A DNA stretch of 64,000 nt from the NCBI GenBank assembly GCA_021827705.1, contig JAKAUQ010000005.1:33306-97305 (forward strand). The letters run 5' to 3'. The notes under the pieces were generated by a model that was not told where the DNA came from, did no database searches, and worked only from the letters and a program-made list of their open reading frames with translations. Position numbers and translations under genes: made by a program. Every line of letters starts with the position of its first letter. Positions within the stretch are counted from its first letter, which is position 1. Positions 17,745-26,434 of the stretch are shown here, piece by piece. This stretch comes from Actinomycetes bacterium (GTDB lineage Bacteria > Actinomycetota > Acidimicrobiia > Acidimicrobiales > RAAP-2).

Positions 17745-20246
17745 TTAGAACTGCGGGCGGATCGCCTCGGCGAAGGCCTGACCGACGCGCATGCGCTCGA
17801 CCCACTGTTCCACCGAGGCCGGGTAGCCTCCGACCACCGGATGCGCCTCGTGGAAGGCCGCCACCTCGTCGGCGAGCTCGGGATCGCGGATGAAGGTGGC
17901 GATGCCGGCGGCCAGGCGGGCGTGGAGGCTGGGCGAGAAGCGGGAGGTCGCCTCGTCCCAGCGGCTGGTCAAGAGGTGCCACACCGCCGGTCCGGTGGTC
18001 TCGTTGCGCATGAGGGTCGGCAAGATGATGGGCCCGTCCTGGGTGCGAAAGTCTCTCAGGCAGCGCTCGGCAGCGTCGAGGGCCACGGCGAGGTCGTTGA
18101 AGGACCCCAGGGCGAGCTGGTAGCGCAGGGCCTCCTGGGGTGTGGGCGCGGTGCGGTAGGCCTCCAGGAACCGCTCGTAGTCACCCGGGCGGTCGTGGTC
18201 GGCCACCAGGCGCAGGATCGGGGTCGCCAGATCGCCGCTGACCTCGCCGCGATCGAAGCGCGCGACGGCCTCGGCGCGCACCTGCGGGTCGCGCGCGACC
18301 TCGCCCAGCAGCTGCACCAGGGTGCCGCGCAGCTGGGCGCGCACCGGGCCCTCGTCGGGCTGGACGTCCCAGCCCAGGCGCGCGAACACCGGACCGGCTG
18401 CCTCGGCGACCTGGGTGGCCAGGAGCATGCGCGCGGGCTCGTCCAGGGCGCGACGCACCATGCCGGCCGCCGCCAGCACGAAGTCCCACGGCGTCGACTC
18501 GTCAATGGGCGTGAGGCCGCGAACCAAGGTGAGGAACTCGGACCAGGTGATGACGCGGGCCAGCAGCGTGGCCCAGCCGTCGCTGAGCAGCGTGGCGCGC
18601 TCGATCGCGGTGAGGCGACCGAGGTCGGCGGCCACGGCGGCCAGGTCATCGGGGCGGTAGTGGCTGCGGTACACGCCGGATCCCCCGGCGTTGAGCAGGG
18701 TGGGCGCGGCCAACTCGAGGGTCAGCGACTGCTCGCTCAGGAGGTGGCGGCGCTCCTCGCCGCCTCCCAGGGGCCGCGTCAGGACGGGCACGATCCAGTG
18801 GTCGCCGATGGCGCCCTTGTCCGCCGCGCCCAGGAACGCGAAGGGCTCCTGGCGCAGTTGGTCGCCGTCCAGGCTGATCAGCGGGTGGCCCCCCTGAAGG
18901 ATCCAGGTGTCCATCATCGCGTGGACCGGCGCGCCCGAGACCTCCTCGAGGGCGTCCCACAGGTCCGTGGTCACGGCGTTGGCGTAGCTGTGCTGGCGCA
19001 GGTAGTGGCGGATGCCGTCGCGGAAGGTCGTCTCGGTCAGGTACTGCTCGAGCATGCGCAGGACTGAGGAACCCTTCTGGTAGGTGAGCGCGTCGAACAT
19101 GCCCTGCGTGTCGTCGGGCGAGAGGACCTCGTACTCGATGGCTCGCGTGTGGGCCAGGCCGTCGATCTGCAGCGCCAGGTCCTTGTGGACCGCCTGCTCG
19201 GACCAGATGTGCCAGTCGGGCCGGAAGGCGTCGGAGCACTTGAGCTGCATGAACGTGGCGAAGGCCTCATTCAGCCAGATACCCTCCCACCACTCCATCG
19301 TCACCAGGTCGCCGAACCACATGTGGGCCAGCTCGTGGTGCACCACCTCGGCCACCCGGTAGGTCTCGGCCAGCGAGGCGGTCTGCGGGTCGACGAGCAG
19401 GGCCGTCTCGCGGAAGGTGACGCACCCCAGGTTCTCCATGGCCCCGAAGGCGAAGTCCGGGATGGCCACCATGTCGAGCTTCTCGCCGGGGTAGGCGATG
19501 GCGAAGTAGTCCGGGAAGTAGTTCAGGGCGAAGTCGGCCGCCTCCAGGGCCAGGGGGGCCAGGTGCACCTTGCCGATCGGGGTGATCACCCGTACCGGCA
19601 CGCCGCGCACCTCACGGATCGCGGTGGCCTCGAAGGGGCCCACGATGAAGGCCACCAGGTAGCTCGACATGACCATCGTGGGCGCGAAGCTGATGCTGCG
19701 CTGGCCGTTGCCGAGGTCGACGTTGGCGATCTCGGGCGCGTTGGAGACCGCGAGCAAGTCGCTCGGGACGGTCAAGTTGATCTGGAAGGTCGCCTTCAAG
19801 GACGGCTCGTCAAAGCACGGGAAGGCGCGGCGGGCGTCGGAGTGCTCGAACTGCGTGGTGGCGATGACGTGGGCGACGCCGGCGTCGTCGGTGTAGGTGG
19901 AGCGGTAGAAGCCGGCCAGCGCGTCACTGAGGATCCCGGTGAAGGCCAGCTCCAGGGTCGCGGGGCCCACGGGGATCTTCTGGTCGAAGGGGAAGGTCAC
20001 CGTCTGGTAGCGCTCGTCGGCCTCGTGGCTCCCGGCGTGGTGGGCCACCCCGGCGCTGGTCACCGTAGCCGGGCTCAGCTGGAGATCCTTGGCGTGCAAG
20101 GTGATGGCCGACACCGGCTCGACGACCTCGACGTCGATCTCGACGCGGCCCGAGAAGGTCGCGGCCTCCAGGTCGGGGGTCAGGAAGATGCGGTACGCCC
20201 GCGGCAGTACGTCACGGGACAGGCGATAGGGATTTGGCGTGCTCAT
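17745..20246 (-). CDS. pepN: Aminopeptidase N (M1 metallopeptidase)
   Basis: GAMENLG, VVHHELAHMWFGDLVTMEWWEGIWLNEAFATF; true start inside the 1460-aa ORF. Confidence 0.95.
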   Translation of the reverse strand: MSTPNPYRLSRDVLPRAYRIFLTPDLEAATFSGRVEIDVEVVEPVSAITLHAKDLQLSPATVTSAGVAHHAGSHEADERYQTVTFPFDQKIPVGPATLELAFTGILSDALAGFYRSTYTDDAGVAHVIATTQFEHSDARRAFPCFDEPSLKATFQINLTVPSDLLAVSNAPEIANVDLGNGQRSISFAPTMVMSSYLVAFIVGPFEATAIREVRGVPVRVITPIGKVHLAPLALEAADFALNYFPDYFAIAYPGEKLDMVAIPDFAFGAMENLGCVTFRETALLVDPQTASLAETYRVAEVVHHELAHMWFGDLVTMEWWEGIWLNEAFATFMQLKCSDAFRPDWHIWSEQAVHKDLALQIDGLAHTRAIEYEVLSPDDTQGMFDALTYQKGSSVLRMLEQYLTETTFRDGIRHYLRQHSYANAVTTDLWDALEEVSGAPVHAMMDTWILQGGHPLISLDGDQLRQEPFAFLGAADKGAIGDHWIVPVLTRPLGGGEERRHLLSEQSLTLELAAPTLLNAGGSGVYRSHYRPDDLAAVAADLGRLTAIERATLLSDGWATLLARVITWSEFLTLVRGLTPIDESTPWDFVLAAAGMVRRALDEPARMLLATQVAEAAGPVFARLGWDVQPDEGPVRAQLRGTLVQLLGEVARDPQVRAEAVARFDRGEVSGDLATPILRLVADHDRPGDYERFLEAYRTAPTPQEALRYQLALGSFNDLAVALDAAERCLRDFRTQDGPIILPTLMRNETTGPAVWHLLTSRWDEATSRFSPSLHARLAAGIATFIRDPELADEVAAFHEAHPVVGGYPASVEQWVERMRVGQAFAEAIRPQF

Positions 20247-20285
20247 CGCTGGCCACACTAGGGCGGAATCCTCTACGCTCGCTGG

Positions 20286-21323
20286 GTGACAAGTCGCCCG
20301 AGCCCGGTGTCGCTGCGCGTCAAGCCGGGGCCCACCCGGCTCGCCGTGACGGGCATCGGCAACGCCTTGCTGGACGTGATCAGCCAGGATCACCGCGAGG
20401 CCTACCGTGATCTGGGGCTGGTCAAGGCGGCCATGACGCTGATCGGGCCCGAGGATCTGGGGCGGTTCGTCGAGGCCATGGGGCCCACCGTCCAGATGTC
20501 GGGAGGGTCCGTCGCCAACTCGATCGCCGGCATCGCCGCCCTGGGGGGCGCGGCCGGATTCATCGGCAAGGTCGCCGACGACGACTTCGGCGACCGCTTC
20601 GCCCACGACCTGCGCTCCCTCGGCGTCGAGCTGGACCTGGCCGTCGCCGACGCGGCCGAGGGAGCCACGGGCCGCTGCCACGTGTTCATCAGCGACGACG
20701 CCCAGCGCACCATGGCCACGTACCTGGGCGCCTCGAACCGCCTGGGACCCCAGGACATTCGCGAGCCCCTGATCGCACGCTCCGAGATCACCTACGTCGA
20801 GGGGTACCTCTACGATCTGCCGCCCGCCAAGGCCGCCGTGCGCAAGGTCGTCGAGTTGGCGCACGTGCACGACTCGATGGTGGCGCTGTCGCTGTCGGAC
20901 ATGTTCTGCGTCGAGCGCCACCGCCACGACTTCTTGGAGCTGGTCACGAGCGACGTGGACGTGCTGCTGTGCAACGAGTCCGAGATCCTCTCCCTCTTCG
21001 AGGTGTCGAGCCTGCCGCGCGCCTACGAGCTGCTCGATGAGCTGGGCCTGCTGGCTGTGGTGACCCGGGGTCCCCGGGGTGCCGATGTCGTCACGGCGAG
21101 CGGGGTCGTGCCCGTGGCGGCTCACGATGTCGAAGAGGTGGTCGACCAGAATGGGGCGGGCGACCTGTTCGCCTCGGGATTCCTCTACGGCCTGGCCCTG
21201 GGGGCTGACCCGGTCGAGGCGGCCGAGCTGGGCTCCCTGTGCGCGGGCGAGATAATCCGCCACCTCGGGGCGCGTCCCGAGGTGGACCTCGCCGCGCTGG
21301 CCGTGGACGCGGGTCTCCTCTAG
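20286..21323 (+). CDS. PfkB family carbohydrate/adenosine kinase
   Basis: GGSVANSIAGIAALGGAAGFIGKVADDDFG; VVDQNGAGDLFASGFLYG. Confidence 0.9.
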   Translation: MTSRPSPVSLRVKPGPTRLAVTGIGNALLDVISQDHREAYRDLGLVKAAMTLIGPEDLGRFVEAMGPTVQMSGGSVANSIAGIAALGGAAGFIGKVADDDFGDRFAHDLRSLGVELDLAVADAAEGATGRCHVFISDDAQRTMATYLGASNRLGPQDIREPLIARSEITYVEGYLYDLPPAKAAVRKVVELAHVHDSMVALSLSDMFCVERHRHDFLELVTSDVDVLLCNESEILSLFEVSSLPRAYELLDELGLLAVVTRGPRGADVVTASGVVPVAAHDVEEVVDQNGAGDLFASGFLYGLALGADPVEAAELGSLCAGEIIRHLGARPEVDLAALAVDAGLL

Positions 21324-22153
21324 CGGCCCTCGGCGTCCAGTCGCGCGTCGAGCTCGACGGTGCGGCGGTCCTCCTCGCGCACCCAGGCCCAGGCGATGGG
21401 CACAGCCCACGCCAGCATCAGCGCGTCGCCGCCGATCCACATGATGGCGCCGCCCAGGTGCACGTTGGCCAGGATCGACGCCGGCGTCGACCCGGTGGGG
21501 GCCAGCGTGCGGTAGGCGGGGAAGGGGTTGAACGACGACATCGCCAGGGCCAGGCCGGTGAACGTGTCCACCGGCACCGCCGCCATCACGTAGACGAGGC
21601 GCAGTCCGGGGTGCAGGTGCTGACCGCTCTCGATGCCGAAGGCGCTGCGGAAGAACAGGTAGCCCACCGCGACGAAGGCCACGTGCTCGACCTCGTGGGC
21701 CACGGGGTGGGTGAGCACCACGTCGAAGAGCCCGGTGAGATGCGTGAGCGGGATGAAGACGAAGTACGCCGCGAAGGCGATCAGCGGGTGGGTCAGGGCG
21801 CGTCCGACCTTCGAGTCCAGGGCGGCCCGCACGGGCGCGGCGACGGCGGCGGCCAGGTCGAGGGGAGCCGACAGGGCCAGCAGCGGGCCGGCCACCATGA
21901 TCAGCGCGAGGTGCTGGATCATGTGATCGCTGAAGTACGCCCGGTCGTAGACGCCGAGCACCGACTGGGTCGCCAAGACCAGGGTCACCAGCGCGCCGAG
22001 GAACGCGACTCCGCGGCGGGCCGGCCAGCCGGGCACCCGGTGCTGGGCCCACGCGTAGGCCAGCGCCAGGACCACCAGGGCCGCCAGCACCCCGGGGACC
22101 ACCTGGACGTGCGTCAGGTCGCGCCACGCGAAGGGCGCGAGCCGGGGGGCCAT
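21320..22153 (-). CDS. CtaG-like (caa3_CtaG) cytochrome c oxidase assembly protein
   Basis: Polytopic; SDHMIQHLALIMVAGPLLALSAP, HPVAHEVEHVAFVAVGYLFF, HLGGAIMWIGGDALML. Confidence 0.85.
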   Translation of the reverse strand: MAPRLAPFAWRDLTHVQVVPGVLAALVVLALAYAWAQHRVPGWPARRGVAFLGALVTLVLATQSVLGVYDRAYFSDHMIQHLALIMVAGPLLALSAPLDLAAAVAAPVRAALDSKVGRALTHPLIAFAAYFVFIPLTHLTGLFDVVLTHPVAHEVEHVAFVAVGYLFFRSAFGIESGQHLHPGLRLVYVMAAVPVDTFTGLALAMSSFNPFPAYRTLAPTGSTPASILANVHLGGAIMWIGGDALMLAWAVPIAWAWVREEDRRTVELDARLDAEGR

Positions 22154-22204
22154 CGCTTCATCCTACGGGGACGCTGGCGGGCGGCTCGTCGTTAGGATGT
22201 CGCC

Positions 22205-22579
22205 GTGCATGCCAAGTGGTGGGGCGCTCGGGCCCTCGTCCTCCACCTGCTGCTGGGAGCCTGGCTGGTCCTGTGCGCCCTGGCGGCGTGGTGGCAGATC
22301 GGCCGGGCCGTGGGCGGGAACGCGCTCAGCTACCTCTACGCCATCGAGTGGCCGGTATTCGGCGTGCTCGGCGTCATCGGATGGTTCGCACTGATCAACC
22401 TGGAGAAGGTGTCTGCCCAGGACGAGGAGGCGCGCGCCGCCTACGAGCAGCACATGCGCGCCGCGGCGCGAGCCGCCCGCGAGCGCGAGTCCGAGGAGGA
22501 CCCGCTTCTGGCGGCCTACAACGACCACCTCGAGCAGTTGGCCACGCGCACCAAGCGCCGGCTGTGGGGCCACTCGTGA
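22205..22579 (+). CDS. Small membrane protein, unknown function
   Basis: Two TM segments; leaderless TAGGAT-N6-GTG promoter. Confidence 0.75.
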   Translation: MHAKWWGARALVLHLLLGAWLVLCALAAWWQIGRAVGGNALSYLYAIEWPVFGVLGVIGWFALINLEKVSAQDEEARAAYEQHMRAAARAARERESEEDPLLAAYNDHLEQLATRTKRRLWGHS

Positions 22580-22938
22580 GCGTGGCCTTCGCGCGCTACC
22601 GGCTGATGTCCTTCGTGACGGGGACGACACTGCTGGTGCTGACGGCGTTTCTCATCCTGCACAGCGCCGACCTGGCCCTGTGGGAGCGGCTGCGCGTGCT
22701 CGTGACCATCGTGGGCGTGGGTCACGGCGTGGTGCTCTACCCGATCTACATGGTGCTGTGCGTGCACCTCGCGCTGAAGGCGCGCCTGGGACTCGGGCTG
22801 GTGGTGCTGATGCTGCTGGCGGGCTTCGTCCCGGGCCTGGCCTTCTACATGGAGCACCGGGTGGCCAAGCGCATCGCGAGCCGCCGAGGCGCCGACGGCG
22901 CGCCCGAGTCGCTGGCCCCCACGACGCCGGGCCGGTGA
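22576..22938 (+). CDS. DUF3817-like membrane protein
   Basis: YRLMSFVTGTTLLVL...HGVVLYPIYMVLCVHL; GTG overlaps upstream stop. Confidence 0.75.
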   Translation: MSVAFARYRLMSFVTGTTLLVLTAFLILHSADLALWERLRVLVTIVGVGHGVVLYPIYMVLCVHLALKARLGLGLVVLMLLAGFVPGLAFYMEHRVAKRIASRRGADGAPESLAPTTPGR

Positions 22939-22956
22939 CTCACGGGGCCGGTCGGC

Positions 22957-23040
22957 TCAGCCGCGGCCGCAGTTCGGCTTCTTGCCGTGATTGGCCTTCT
23001 TCTTGGCGCGCAACTTCCGCTTGACGGTCCGCTTCGACAT
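22957..23040 (-). CDS. Actinobacterial small ribosomal protein bL37-like
   Basis: 27 aa MSKRTVKRKLRAKKKANHGKKPNCGRG; KANHGKxPN hallmark. Confidence 0.78.
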   Translation of the reverse strand: MSKRTVKRKLRAKKKANHGKKPNCGRG

Positions 23041-23080
23041 GGCTGACCATCCTAGTGCGTCGCGCGCGGTACGGTCTCGG

Positions 23081-23971
23081 GTGGTGGGCCCCCGTACGCA
23101 CGAAACGCCGTCGCCGGGAGCCCTGACGCTGGTGGCGACGCCCCTGGGGAACCTGGGCGACGTGAGCGACCGGGCCCGCGCGACGCTCGGCGCAGCCACC
23201 GTCATCTACTGCGAGGACACGCGACGCACCCGCGTCCTGCTCTCGGCTCTCGGCATCGCGGGTGGTGGTCGCCTGCGCAGCCTGCACCAGCACAACGAGG
23301 CGGCGCTGGCCGCAGCCGTGGTCGATGAGGTGGCCGCGGGGCGTCAGGTGGCACTGGTCTCTGACGCCGGCACGCCCACGATCTCGGATCCGGGACGGCG
23401 GGTCGTGCAAGCGGTCGCCGAGGCCGGACTGCGCGTCACGACGGTGCCCGGACCCAGCGCCGTCGTGGCCGCGCTGTCGGTCAGCGGTCTGGACACCGAT
23501 CGCTTCGTCATGGAGGGCTTCGTGCCCCGGCGCGGGCCCGAGCGCCGCGCGCGACTGGCCGCGTGGCGCAGCGAGCCGCGCACGATCGTGTTCTACGAGT
23601 CCCCCCAGCGCCTGCTCGCGACCCTGCGCGAGCTGCGCGAGGCGATCGGGGATCGGCGCGTGGCCATCGCCCGGGAGCTGACCAAGATCCACGAGGAGGT
23701 CGTGCGGGGGAGCGTGAGCGAGGTCCTCGAGCACTGGCCCGACGCCGAGGTGCGCGGCGAGGTGGTGGTGGTGGTGGCCGGCGCGGCGAGCTCGGAGATC
23801 GCCGCGTCCACGACCCCTGACGCGGCCGCCGTGCGCGCCGCTCTGGCCGCGCGCCTCGAGGCCGGGGACTCGGTGCGCGACGCCGCGGCGCGCGTGGCCG
23901 CTGAGCTCGGCGTGAGCCGGCGCGACGCCTACGGGGCCGCGCTGCTGCTCCGGCCGAGCTCACCTGCCTGA
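23081..23971 (+). CDS. rsmI: 16S rRNA (cytidine(1402)-2'-O)-methyltransferase
   Basis: LVATPLGNLGDVSDRAR, EDTRRTRVLL, LVSDAGTPTISDPG, PGPSAVVAALSVSGL; start choice supported by TACGGT just upstream. Confidence 0.92.
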   Translation: MVGPRTHETPSPGALTLVATPLGNLGDVSDRARATLGAATVIYCEDTRRTRVLLSALGIAGGGRLRSLHQHNEAALAAAVVDEVAAGRQVALVSDAGTPTISDPGRRVVQAVAEAGLRVTTVPGPSAVVAALSVSGLDTDRFVMEGFVPRRGPERRARLAAWRSEPRTIVFYESPQRLLATLRELREAIGDRRVAIARELTKIHEEVVRGSVSEVLEHWPDAEVRGEVVVVVAGAASSEIAASTTPDAAAVRAALAARLEAGDSVRDAAARVAAELGVSRRDAYGAALLLRPSSPA

Positions 23972-23988
23972 TTCGTTACGCTGGTCCG

Positions 23989-25518
23989 GTGGCGCGCTTC
24001 TACATCACCACGCCCATCTACTACGTCAACGACGCGCCGCACGTGGGCCACGCCTACACCACGGTGGTCGCCGACGCCCTGGCGCGCTGGCACCGCCTGG
24101 CCGGCGACGACGTCTTGTTCCTGACGGGCACCGACGAGCACGGCCAGAAGGTGGCCGAGGCCGCCGCGCGCCACGGGACCACCCCGCAGGCCTGGACCGA
24201 CCAGACGGCGGCGCGCTTCCACGACGCCTGGGACGCCCTCAACGTCGACTACGACGACTTCATCCGCACCACCGAGCCGCGCCACCACGAGACGGTCCAG
24301 CGCTTCTTGAGCACCATCTACGACAACGGCTACATCTACAAGGGCCTCTACCGGGGGCTGTACTGCGTGAGCTGCGAGGACTACTACACCCTGGAGGCCA
24401 GCGCCCAGGGGCGCTGCCCGGTTCACGGCCAGCTCCTGACCGAGATGGAGGAGGAGAATTGGTTCTTCCGCCTCTCAGCCTTCGAGGAGCGCCTGCGCGA
24501 CTACTACGACCAGCACCCCGACTTCGTGACGCCCGAGACCAAGCGCAACGAGGCCTACGCGTTCATCGCCGGTGGGCTGAAGGACATCTCCATCACGCGG
24601 ACCTCGATTGACTGGGGTATCCCGGTCCCCTGGGACCCGGCGCACGTCTTCTACGTGTGGTACGACGCGCTCATCAACTACCTCACCGCCATCGGCTACG
24701 GCCGTGAGGACTCGAGCGTGGCGACCTGGTGGCCCGTCTCCCACCACCTGATCGGCAAGGAGATCATCCGCTTCCACTGCGTGTGGTGGCCCGCCATGTG
24801 CCTGGCGGCGGGACTCGAGCCCCCCCACCACGTCCAGGTCCACGGCTGGCTGCTGGTCGGGGGGCAGAAGCTGTCCAAGACCATGGCCGCCGAGGGCGCG
24901 GTACGGCTGACCGACATCGCCCCGGTCACCTTGATCGAGGAGTTCGGCGTCGACCCCTTGCGCTACTACCTGTTGCGCGAGACGGCCCTCGGCAACGACG
25001 GCGAGTTCTCCTACGAGGGCATCATCCAGCGCTACAACGTGGATCTGGCCAACAATCTGGGTAACCTGCTAGCCCGCGTGGTGCGCGTCGTGGAGACCAA
25101 GTGCGCCGGGCTGGCCCCCGCGCCGCCCGCGCTAGCCGAGTTGCGGGCGCCGGCGGCCGACGCCGGGGCCCGAGCGCGCGAGGCTTGGGAGCGCTTCGCC
25201 CCCCACGCGGCCCTCGAGGCCACGTGGTCGCTGATCGGGGCGACCAATGCGTTCCTGGAGCGCCACGCCCCCTGGAAGATGGAGCCGGGAGGGGCCCTCG
25301 AGGCAGTCCTCGGCGAGGCCCTGGAGGCGCTGCGCATCGTGGCGATCCTGGTGAGCCCCGCCATGCCGGCCGTGTCCGACGAGATCTGGCGGCGCCTGGG
25401 TCTGGCCGGGTCCCCCACCGAGGCGGGGCTCGCCGGGCTGGCGTGGGGCCAGAGCCCGGGGGGAGCCCGCCTCGAGGCGGGTCCGGCACTGTTCCCGAGG
25501 ATCGTGAGCCCGTCGTGA
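23989..25518 (+). CDS. metG: Methionyl-tRNA synthetase
   Basis: YITTPIYYVNDAPHVGHAYTTV (HIGH), GGQKLSKTMA (KMSKS-like). Confidence 0.97.
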   Translation: MARFYITTPIYYVNDAPHVGHAYTTVVADALARWHRLAGDDVLFLTGTDEHGQKVAEAAARHGTTPQAWTDQTAARFHDAWDALNVDYDDFIRTTEPRHHETVQRFLSTIYDNGYIYKGLYRGLYCVSCEDYYTLEASAQGRCPVHGQLLTEMEEENWFFRLSAFEERLRDYYDQHPDFVTPETKRNEAYAFIAGGLKDISITRTSIDWGIPVPWDPAHVFYVWYDALINYLTAIGYGREDSSVATWWPVSHHLIGKEIIRFHCVWWPAMCLAAGLEPPHHVQVHGWLLVGGQKLSKTMAAEGAVRLTDIAPVTLIEEFGVDPLRYYLLRETALGNDGEFSYEGIIQRYNVDLANNLGNLLARVVRVVETKCAGLAPAPPALAELRAPAADAGARAREAWERFAPHAALEATWSLIGATNAFLERHAPWKMEPGGALEAVLGEALEALRIVAILVSPAMPAVSDEIWRRLGLAGSPTEAGLAGLAWGQSPGGARLEAGPALFPRIVSPS

Positions 25519-26297
25519 GCGCCTGGACCGACGCCCACTGCCACGTGCAAGACGCCTTCGCCGGGCCCGGCGACGCGACCACCGACGAGTTGCTGGCGCG
25601 GGCGGGCCAGGCGGGTGTGGACCGCGTGGTCGTCGTGGGCACGGACCTGAACACCTCGCGCCAGGCCCTGGACCTGGCGGCCCGGCCCCAGCCGGTCGAG
25701 GTGTACGCCGTCATCGGCCTGCACCCGCACGACTCGGCCCAGGATCGCCAGCCGCTGCGTGACCTGGTGGCCGCGAGGCCCGTCGGCCTGGTCGGGGTGG
25801 GTGAGACCGGCCTCGACTACTACTACGAGCACGCCCCGCGCGCGACCCAGCGGCGGGCCTTCGCCGAGCAGGTGAGCTGGGCCCACGAGTTCGACCTGGC
25901 ACTGGTGATCCACGCGCGCGAGGCCGTCGACGATATCGTGGACATCCTGGCCAGCGAGGGGACGCCCGCGCGCACCGTCATCCATTGCTTCACGGGCACC
26001 CCCGAGGAGGCCGAGCGCTACCTGGCGGCGGGCTGCGACATCTCGGTGGCCGGCATCGTGACCTTCAAGAATGCCGAGAGCCTGCGCGAGGCCGTGCGCC
26101 TGGTGCCTGCCGATCGCCTCCACGTCGAGACCGACAGCCCGTTCCTGGCCCCGGTGCCGCTCCGGGGCCGGCCCAACGAGCCGGCCAACGTCGCCGTGGT
26201 CGGCGCGTTCGTCGCCGAGTTGCGGGGCGAGGACGTTGACCAGCTGCGCCAGACCACCGCGGCCAACACCAGCCGCCTCTTCGCGCTCCATCGGTGA
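25515..26297 (+). CDS. tatD: TatD family hydrolase
   Basis: TDAHCHVQD, VIGLHPHDS, GETGLDYYYEH, VIHCFTGTPEEAERYLAAGCDISVAG, ETDSPFLAP. Confidence 0.95.
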   Translation: MSAWTDAHCHVQDAFAGPGDATTDELLARAGQAGVDRVVVVGTDLNTSRQALDLAARPQPVEVYAVIGLHPHDSAQDRQPLRDLVAARPVGLVGVGETGLDYYYEHAPRATQRRAFAEQVSWAHEFDLALVIHAREAVDDIVDILASEGTPARTVIHCFTGTPEEAERYLAAGCDISVAGIVTFKNAESLREAVRLVPADRLHVETDSPFLAPVPLRGRPNEPANVAVVGAFVAELRGEDVDQLRQTTAANTSRLFALHR

Positions 26298-26434
26298 TTT
26301 CCACCAGGTAAGATAGAAAAAAGGGGCGCGCGCCTTGCTCTGGCGGCGCCGCGTGCCTAGCGTTGTCCGGAGCGTGGCGACGCGCTGACCAATCGGAGGG
26401 TGGGCTACTGACGTCATCGAAAGGCCGGGCGCGA

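Noticed and set aside
17745-22127. 1460-aa minus-strand ORF as one giant protein
   Set aside because: Only the C-terminal 833 aa (from ATG 20246) is aminopeptidase N; the N-terminal part is low-complexity GC-frame translation antisense to the PfkB kinase and overlapping the ctaG-like gene.
22991-23080. rsmI starting at 22991 or 23039
   Set aside because: Would overlap the antisense bL37-like gene and its promoter; homology begins later and TACGGT lies just before GTG 23081.
26309-26434. c-di-AMP (ydaO) riboswitch upstream of the PASTA-RlpA gene
   Set aside because: Expected from rpf biology, but I cannot match the consensus by eye and the leader is short; kept only as an unclassified structured leader.
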